A DNA stretch of 64,000 bases from NCBI RefSeq assembly GCF_032118995.1, contig NC_092654.1:12160284-12224283 (forward strand), in the 5' to 3' direction. This document shows, one piece after another, positions 56,570 to 64,000 of this stretch. Position 1 is the stretch's first letter; every line of letters starts with the position of its first letter. The notes beneath the pieces are model-generated. The model worked only from the letters and a program-made list of their open reading frames with translations, ran no database searches and was not told the origin of the DNA. This DNA is from Asterias amurensis. Lineage: Eukaryota; Echinodermata; Asteroidea; Forcipulatida; Asteriidae. The position numbers and the translations under genes were made by a program.

Positions 56570-56690
56570 AACCACAGCACTTCGAAGTGAAGTGTTTCTC
56601 AAAGCTGCTGTAGGCCTACTTCTTGCCACGTAAGTTTTCGATTGCAAATAATTTTGGGAGTCATTACCAAACGTATGCAGACCCTTTAGA
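56570..56690. mobile_element. Family A MITE remnant
   Basis: Right-hand third (CACTTCGAAGTGAAGTG to TACCAAACG...CCCTTTAGAGG), worn. Confidence 0.5.
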
Positions 56691-57035
56691 GGAACTGGAC
56701 ACGTTTGGTAATTTCTAAAGACCAGTATTCTCACTTGGTGTAACCCTACATGCATAAAACAACAAATAAGACAATTTTGACTTATTGGCCATCGAAGTTG
56801 CAAGAGAATAATAAAAGAAAAACACCCTTGTTGCACAATTAATTTGTGTGCTTTCAGAGCTGCTTAAAGAGGCGTCTGGTCTGAAGTATTTTATAATCTT
56901 TGAGTGAGATACCTCCTTTTCAAAAACTACGTTACGTCAGAGGGAGCCGTTTCTCGCAATGTTGTATACTACCAACAGCTCTCCATTGCTCGTTACAAAA
57001 TCAGTTTTTATAATAATTGTTTATAACAAGTAACA
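56684..57035. mobile_element. Family A MITE, diverged
   Basis: Starts TAGAGGAACTGGACACGTTTGG and reaches GCTCTCCATTGCTCGTTAC. The right end is not clear. Confidence 0.7.
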
Positions 57036-57878
57036 ATTTTTACATTTTTTTCTTTTTTTTGAAATTATCTAAATGACAACATCCTACATTTACTCCATTT
57101 ACTTTTTAAAACTGACAATACTCAAAAAAGATTTCACATGGTGTTACCGCACTCCAATGACGAGTCCATTATCAAGACATTAGCCCGCAGCCAAGATACC
57201 CAATGTGGACATTAATTATCTTTCGGAAACGTTCAGGAAGTTCTCCGGAATCATAACATGATGATTGTAATTCTGATTGGTTTTCTTTCTATATCAATAC
57301 CTTGAATTTCGCAAGGTCTCATCGAGATTGCAATACAACTATAAGACAGGTCAACAACACTGAAAAGGTCATGTCACTGGCTAGGCAACCAGTTCCAGGC
57401 AATCTCCAAGAAGAAAGGACAGTGACATATCAATCTTCACCTATTTGTATAGTGGATCGTAAGACGATGTTCGAAGATTGACTCATGTGCTACCTAAGTG
57501 GTCATGCATCACGCACTGCAGTTGGTTGACTTTAAAAACTTACTCGTGTGACAAGGCCCTAAGATTCTTTCCAAATTATTCACTGTCTTATTTAGATAAG
57601 TATTATGTTACCCGCTCTTAAAAGCCTGTCCGACCTCATCGAATGAAGTGCTTATAGATTGGCGCCAAATTGTAAATAATCACGTTGATGTGTGTGTAGA
57701 CTTGTTGCCAGTTCTAACTTCAAGCTGTAGTCTATTGGCAGCATTTCGTGGCAATACACTAAAACAAACATTGACCGAGTAAGGTGTTAAAATGAGGTCT
57801 GCCGCCCTCTATCGCCGCAATGATGCAGATGGATGGATGAACACAACACTTCAAACAAACTAAGATATCAACATAGTG
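57036..57878. other. No gene seen
   Basis: Unique sequence without supported open frames. Confidence 0.45.
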
Positions 57879-58130
57879 TGCGTTCGTTTAGCTTCCCTGG
57901 GTCGACCCCGGTCTTCCCCCGGTGCGTTCGACTAGCTTTAACGCCATTCCAAGGGCTCACCCGTGTCAGTCTCCATTGCACTGCGTGTGGAGTGGGTCAC
58001 TTGGGGCTGGCCCCAGGCCCAAGACGTCACTACGAGAGCGGTGAGTGATCGTTCGTTTAGCTCTAGTCAGGGGCTCACCCGAGTGAGCACCGCGGGGTAG
58101 ACCCAGGGAAGCTAAATGAACACACCCATA
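57879..58130. mobile_element. Family E fold-back MITE
   Basis: GTGCGTTCGTTTAGCTTCCC and GGGAAGCTAAATGAACACAC outer arms. Same family as 10406-10657. Confidence 0.8.
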
Positions 58131-59149
58131 GAGACAGGTATGATAGGGGGCGCTATTATTGTAGACCGGCGTCTTCGTAGTTATTGCAAATTTATGGTGA
58201 GATGGTAAAAGTCTTACGTACTTATCAACCAATCATGTTGCTTTATAGATTTCCCGTTCAAGTTCAATGACAAATTATTAAAATTAATTCACAAACTATT
58301 TAGTGGAGATTTCTCTTTGTCCACTCGTTTTTGTTTGTATTAACATTTTTTTATTATTAACGTCTCCACATAAAAAAAATACGCGAAAGTGGAGCGAGGA
58401 CGTCCCCGAAAATGTAATCCTCCGAATAAAAAAGACTCGCTCACATGAACGAAGTTCGAGTTTAAAAAGCAAATTTTTGATTGCTTCGGGTGCTATGGTA
58501 AAAATGACGACTCCCTCATCCTTGAAGCGGTCTAGTTCCCCTCGGTTTCGCCCTCAGGAAAATGAGACAACGTCAGAGATCACCTCCTCGGGAGTCATAG
58601 TTTTAACCAAAGCACTCGAAGCGGTCAATTTTGTATAAACTAGCAATCAGTGGAGGTTTTACAAGATACACAATTCTTTGCAAATTGTGTTTAGGTATTG
58701 TGTTTAGTTTCGCAGTAGGTAAACGATCATTGTTTAAGCATGTGAGGCAAATGAAGAAAGCAGTGTTACGCAGTTTTATCGTTTAAATACAAGCAATAAC
58801 TTTATTGGCTATTTGTGTGACAATCTTGCGTTGCATATCACACTTGTGCTCGAAGAATTTTACCTCGACTCAGAGTACACCAAAGCGATTACCATCAACA
58901 TTACACAGTCATAGACACTCAGTTCTTGATGATAATAGTGGGTTCTTGTGGTGCTCATCCGCCACCCAAGTGACGCCCACGCCGCAATTTCAAACATTCA
59001 GTATTTTGCTGCAAGGTATAGTGGAGTTACGTTTCTGAAGTGTATGAGAAAAGGTAATAAGGTTTCCAAGCTGATGTGGCGCAATTAAACCAGAAACACC
59101 GGGGTGAGCCCATTCTGTTTTTGATAAAGTGCTCGCGTTTTACTTGCAT
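58131..59149. other. No supported gene
   Basis: The open frame at 58303-58638 (111 codons, plus) has a hydrophobic start and a Ser/Thr/Lys-rich body. I recognise no family and see no splice context. Confidence 0.4.
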
Positions 59150-59245
59150 CCACAACACACGGAACCAACAGCTTTACGTCCCATCCGAAGGACGCACGAA
59201 AATGGTGCATTAGTAACTCGAACCCACACTCCGGTGAAAAGAACA
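59150..59245 (-). mobile_element. tRNA-derived SINE (second family), partial
   Basis: ACACACGGAACC, TTACGTCCCATCCGAAGGAC and CTCGAACCCACACTCCGGTG match the other copies; on the minus strand the last is GTGGGTTCGAG, a B box. Confidence 0.65.
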
Positions 59246-59515
59246 GTCCACGACAAGCCAGGTTCTCGTTATGGAGTTTGCAGATCATTATGGAGTGATT
59301 ATGATAGCACGGAAGTGAAAGCAAGGAAGACAAGAAATATTAAACCACAAGGAGGTCCTTGAAAAACACTTCAGCTTCAAACTAATATGTTTTTTCCTAC
59401 AGGAAAACCAACGCTAAGAAACGAGATGGGTATGAAGAGATTGGGTCTAGAAAAATCTGGGGCGCTCATCAAGAACAAATTCGTTGACTATTGTGTCTGA
59501 GCTTTGTGTGGGGTA

Positions 59516-59719
59516 TTTAGAATTTTAGGTCTCGAAATCAAGCATCTGAAAGCACACAACTTCGTGTACAAGGATGTTTTTTATTGCATTATTATCTCGC
59601 AACGTCGATGACCGATTGAGCTAAAATTTTCACAGGTTTGTTATTTTATGCATATGTTGAGATACAGCAAGTGATAAGACTGTTCGTTGACAATTACCAA
59701 TAGTGTCCAGTGTCTTTAA
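59516..59719. mobile_element. Family A TTAA-MITE, right half
   Basis: Starts at TTTTAGGTCTCGAAATC inside the hairpin and runs to TTAA. Confidence 0.8.
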
Positions 59720-60229
59720 AGCTTTTTCTAAAACTAACATGAAATTTAAAAAATAAAAATAATAAAAAGAACATTAAAAAAACTCCCCTAGCCAAACAAG
59801 CAGGAGGGTTGTTGATTATTTCCTTTACTGTGGAATATGAAGGAAATGTTAAGTAGGGGCTCGTCTCACGATTGTGTTTCAAGTCTCATGGCGCACGGGG
59901 CAAGATCTATTCCTATCACCAGTTTTATTAGAGACACTGATTAACAATGTGGAGATTGACTCGAGTTGTTGAGAGCTAACTCAATTATTAAGCCGTTAAG
60001 AATATCCATTAATGATAATGGTGAAAAGTGATTTAAAATACACTCGAGGAAGAAATGAATAATGAATATACTATATAGAAACCCTGGGGTACGTCATTAC
60101 TTTATGTGTAAATATTGGAGGAGGCTTCAATTGAAGGAACTTTAAAAGCATTGGGGTTACAATAGTACGTATCGTAGCCTGTGTATCGTGCTTTTTCCCG
60201 TGAGGGGTGAAATAACAAACACAACAGCA

Positions 60230-60272
60230 GTAGCAGCAGCAACAACAACAACAACAACAAACAACAACAACA

Positions 60273-60335
<63 letters not shown>

Positions 60336-60372
60336 GAACAACAACAACAACAACAGCAACAACAACAACAAG

Positions 60373-60407
<35 letters not shown>

Positions 60408-60440
60408 CTACAAACAAAAACAACTACAACAACAAACTCA
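60230..60440 (+). repeat. (AAC)n trinucleotide microsatellite
   Basis: About 200 bp of AAC units with a few AAG, AGC and TAC interruptions. It produces spurious poly-Thr, poly-Leu and poly-Val frames. Confidence 0.97.
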
Positions 60441-60904
60441 CAAACACACCCAACAAAACTGTTAATTTTGCACTATTTTAGTCTGGCGTATGTTTAAGTC
60501 ATTGATGTAGTTGATGGACAGGTGGTCTTGTTCGATGGGAACTGAATGCACCCCCCTCTCCATGCCCATATCCAGATCTCTCAATGATGAGCATGACATG
60601 AGAAATTGTACTACTCTTCAAAAAGAAGATACTACATTGCTCGCACAAGTTTAAAAGCACCATCAGTATGCACACAAGGATTTAAGAATAACATCCATTC
60701 ACAGACAGTCTGGCCATTTGAAAAATACACCAATATTATGATAGTTATAGTTATCATGCTTTATGCTTCATACGTAGTATGCTTTGTGTCTGGTCAAAGA
60801 ACAATTCGAAATAGTTGAATGTCCTGTCTTTTCGCTTCGTACGTCTATAAATAAATACGTCTATAAATAAATAAGTCGCCTACAGAGTAAATGACAATAA
60901 TTGC
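60441..60904. other. No gene seen
   Basis: AT-rich unique sequence. Confidence 0.45.
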
Positions 60905-61105
60905 CCGGTGGATTTCATAAAGGCAGTCCCAACTTAGGACTAGTCCTATAGGCAATGCTAAGAGATAGAGCTGGTCCTAAGTTAGGACCAGTAACTCATC
61001 CTAACTTAGGACCAGTCCTATCTCTTAGCATTGCCTAGGACTAGTCCTAAGTGAGGACTAGTCCTAAGTTAGGACTACCTTTGTGCAATCCACCCCAGGA
61101 GTCCA
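60905..61105. mobile_element. Fold-back element of TAGGACTAGTCC type
   Basis: GGTGGATTTCATAAAGGCAG at the left and GGACTACCTTTGTGCAATCC at the right. Inner arms: aggcaatgctaagagatag / ctatctcttagcattgcct. Confidence 0.85.
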
Positions 61106-62680
61106 TGACAATAATTCAGCAGACAACAACAAAATATAAATTGTGTACTATAACCCCCTGGTAATCTTGAGTTTACCTGGTAAGTTTCTATTGTTCCGGT
61201 ACAATTACTCTTGAGAGACTTCGTAATCAACCATCTAAAATGCTGCCCATGGTTATTTTAGATCAACTTGGTGTCAGTTCCTACTGTTCGGATCATTGCT
61301 AGCTGCGTGGGCGAAAATTTTCCCTCACCCTCCACAAGCCAGAGCTAGCCAAACGCAAGTGGGCGTCTAAAACGTCCCTAGATTTCAACCGAATTGTGGA
61401 AAGGTAAACATTTTTCTCAAACTTTATAATGTGCTTTTACTGAACTCTAGAGTGGGATGTACTCTTCTGAAAGCCAAATATTACATGTATTTGGTTTATA
61501 CGTCCCAAATAAGAAGACATTTATTTGAAATAAGCATCGATATTGTGTATGTATTCCGCTGTTTTATTGTATTTCCCTCCCAACGACCAAGCCTAAAACA
61601 AAGAAAGCAAATAGGGGACTTGGTGCCCTCGATATGCGCGAGGTGTATCCCCCCCCCCTCACCCCCAGTTGCGTCTTAACTTTTTGTTTGTAATCTCGAG
61701 AATTCTTTGAAGGAGTTAAGGGGTATACTTCTGTGTACACGAGGACAATATAATAGTGTGTTCATGGAAAATACACGCGTCTTATGGTGGAAATCTTCAT
61801 TTAAGTGAGATAAACTCATTCGAAAGCATTTCATTTATTGATGAAAGTCGTGTCAACAATTATTTTATGTCAAGGAAAACTATCTGGGACGACAACAAAC
61901 GTCTAATAACCCAATTAGTTTAGTGGTACAAAAAAGGCGCGGTCGTAATTCAGTCGCAACCGCGAACAGCCGTCTGGTTTTCTTGAGCGATGCCTTCATC
62001 ATCGGTTGCTTCGTGCGCAATTGATTAGCTAGGCGTGCTGCATCTTTTTCTCTCTCATAGTGACCTCTTATGGTATAGTGGTGGGTATTGCTCATTCAAT
62101 ACAACGGGGAACAACAGCAGTAGCTTCACGTAGGGCCAGGTTTACCTGAGTAGCAGCCAAACAAACCCGTCGTCATCAGGTAAGATAACAATTGATTTTT
62201 GTTCACACCCTTTGTATTGAATTAACGGAGATGAATAAGGAAATCTGGAATGTGTTCAGTGATATTTGGTATGGGATGTTTTGCTGTTGGTGCTGCTTAA
62301 AGCTTGTTGTTGACTATGTTTGTTGATGCGAGAGTGGTGGTTGCATTGTTCAACGTGGGACTGTTTGACAGTGCGTCGTTGATGGAACTGCTCGAGCATT
62401 GATGTTGACATGTTTCATATCTGATCCACAGAATCAGGATGTCAAGGTTTCAAAACTGAACTCAGTATTTTGAAGAAGACAAAAATAGTATCAAGAACCT
62501 CAAGTGTCAGGAGCCCCTTCGGGTAAAGAAAAATGGCTAAAATGATTTGTTTTCTGGAAATATTATTTAGTTATGATGTTTTGCTACCACAAAATAACTT
62601 ATTTCGGTCGCACGGAATGCCATTCATTTCGAGGATACGAAAGGGAACTATAATGATAATTCGATGAAATATTATTTCGA
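61106..62680 (+). other. Repeat-poor block with possible non-coding first exons
   Basis: Two good donors on the plus strand, GGAAAG|GTAAAC at 61404 and CATCAG|GTAAGAT at 62180, each follow GC-richer sequence (61290-61403; 62090-62179). They could end untranslated first exons of a gene further right. No start codon with a long frame precedes either. A poly-C run lies at 61648-61658. Confidence 0.35.
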
Positions 62681-63062
62681 GTTGACGAAACAATGTTGAC
62701 GTTTTTGTTTACCTTTTCAATATTTCTGTTACCTGTCCCTTTAGGGGTTCCGTACATTTGGACAAAATTCTCTTCAATATTTTTAAGTGAACAGGGAAAA
62801 ACAAAGTTAACTTAATATCATGTTGATTTTCGGATAGCGTTTCTTAATAAGATTCGTTTTTTTCTTTTCTTTTTTGCATTGGTTGACGAAACAATGTTGA
62901 CATTTTTGTTTACCTTTTTCAATATTTTTGTTACCTGTCCCTTTAGGGGCTCCGTACAGTTGGACACAAAATTCTCTTTAACATTAATAAGAAAACAGGA
63001 AATAAAAAAATTAACTTAATGTTGCTTTTTTGAATAACCTTTTTGTTAATATAAGATGGTTT
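62681..63062 (+). repeat. Direct tandem duplication, period about 201 bp
   Basis: GTTGACGAAACAATGTTGAC, TTACCTGTCCCTTTAGGGG and CCGTACA(T/G)TTGGACA recur in the same order from 62681 and 62882. The copies differ by scattered changes and small indels. Confidence 0.9.
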
Positions 63063-63491
63063 GTTGTTGTTATTGTTTGGAAATGCAGCTAATTGGCATA
63101 CGTAGCAAAACCCAGTCCTGCCTCATGAGAATAATTAATTGTTGTCGTCAGTAGGAACCCATTGTGTATCATGGCAAAAATACAATTACGACCAACCCTG
63201 GTGTACGCTACTTCATTGCCGGAGAAAATTATAATGTAGTGAGAGCACTCTAAACGTTGGCCGTCGTTTGGCTTAATGGTTCGGCGTGATTTACTTGTTT
63301 CTTGGAATATTAAGGGTCAAGTTTGGAGCGTGACGCAGTTAAACAGTTATTCGCACTGGCACCGTGTTGTTTTATCACACTATTAAGTTATTATTTTCTG
63401 AGGTGAAACGTGAACTTCAGGTCATTTTTTATTAATTTTTTTTTTCTGAAGATCCCCGGTAAAGATTATTTATGAATATAATGCTTTATCT
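63063..63491. other. No gene seen
   Basis: Unique AT-rich sequence. Confidence 0.45.
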
Positions 63492-63880
63492 TTAAAGGCA
63501 GTGGACACTATTGGTAAATGCTCAAAACAATTATTAGCAAAAAACCTTAATTATTGGTAACGAGTTATGGAGAAAGGTTGATAGTATACAACAGTGTGGG
63601 AAACGGCTCCCTCTGAAGTGATGTAGTTTTCGAGAGAGAAGTTATTTTCCACGAACTTGATTTCGAGACCTCAGATTTAGAATTTGAGGTCTCGAAATCA
63701 AGCATCTGAAAGCACCCAACTTCGTGTGACAAGGATTTTTTTTCTTTCATAGTTATCTCAAAACTTCGACGACCAATTGAGCTCAAATGTTCACAGGTTT
63801 GTTACGTAATTCATATGTTTAGATACACCAAGTGAGAAGACTGGTCTTTCACAATCACCAAACGTGTCCAGTGTCTTTAA
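63492..63880. mobile_element. Family A TTAA-MITE, full length
   Basis: TTAA at both ends, internal hairpin intact. Confidence 0.9.
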
Positions 63881-64000
63881 TACATCGAATTTGCATCGAG
63901 GATAAAAAATATTAGTTTCGGGTTTTTTTTAGACAGATCAAAGGCGAATTAGTGTTTATGGGTAGAACCATATAACGTATCTGTTATTGTATTTACCCTT

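Noticed and set aside
58303-58638. 111-codon plus-strand frame with a hydrophobic start
   Set aside because: It is Ser/Lys-rich without a family match, splice sites or leader signals; chance is the simpler reading.
60102-60423. Long minus-strand poly-Leu and poly-Val frames of 88-101 codons
   Set aside because: They are translations of the (AAC)n microsatellite.

Overview
This is animal nuclear DNA, and most likely echinoderm. Genes are sparse and split by introns. There is no bacterial signature: no operons, no ribosome binding sites, no dense open frames. The non-coding part is crowded with short fold-back DNA elements and tRNA-derived SINEs that I associate, from memory, with sea-star genomes (Asterias-like). 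The organism call is inference. The family A element described below, about 390 bp with TTAA at both ends, occurs roughly 25 times, whole or partial, and fills well over a tenth of the window.

Four host genes can be supported. (1) A three-exon plus-strand gene at 4139-10148 encodes a predicted 188-residue FAM89/LURAP1-type leucine-rich adaptor. Its exons are short and its first intron is packed with transposons. (2) A minus-strand secreted protein at 12864-13615 has a signal peptide, a C-type lectin domain and a PAN/apple-like domain, but two single-base reading-frame breaks. (3) A two-exon plus-strand family C GPCR at 49080-52076 is metabotropic-glutamate-receptor-like, 856 residues. It keeps the site for the amino-acid backbone but carries Trp where mGluRs have the side-chain-carboxylate Arg. 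(4) An intronless plus-strand rhodopsin-family GPCR at 54361-55524 has 387 residues and an unusual TM6 motif.

Layout. 1-11.5 kb: the adaptor gene and its repeat-filled introns. 11.8-17 kb: degenerate fold-backs, the lectin gene, and a recent 651-bp tandem triplication. 17-22 kb: repeats only. 22.6-31.3 kb: a series of short minus-strand segments with good splice-site context and obvious duplication among themselves. This is the best candidate for an undescribed transcription unit, but its function and even its coding status are unproven. 32.4-32.7 kb: degenerate telomere-like repeats. 33.9-35.0 kb: a broken LINE with a family A element inserted in it. 35-48 kb: repeats and SINEs, ending in a hammerhead-ribozyme-like motif at 48.1 kb. 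49-55.5 kb: the two receptor genes, which together form the gene-dense part of the window. 55.5-64 kb: nested fold-backs, a long (AAC)n tract and some possible non-coding first exons.

No functional link between the genes is evident beyond the two receptors both being predicted surface GPCRs on the same strand about 2.3 kb apart. Repeat family names used here: A = TTAA-ended, about 390 bp, ends AGGCAGTGGACAC; B = 390-bp near-perfect fold-back, ends AGGAACACGTTGCC; C = fold-back with GGGCCCAATTTCATAAAG ends; D = TTAA-ended with AGCCATTATACAC ends; E = fold-back with GTGCGTTCG ends; G = fold-back with TTCATACTTCCTG ends; H = element with CCCCTGACATGTATTGG ends. These names are mine.
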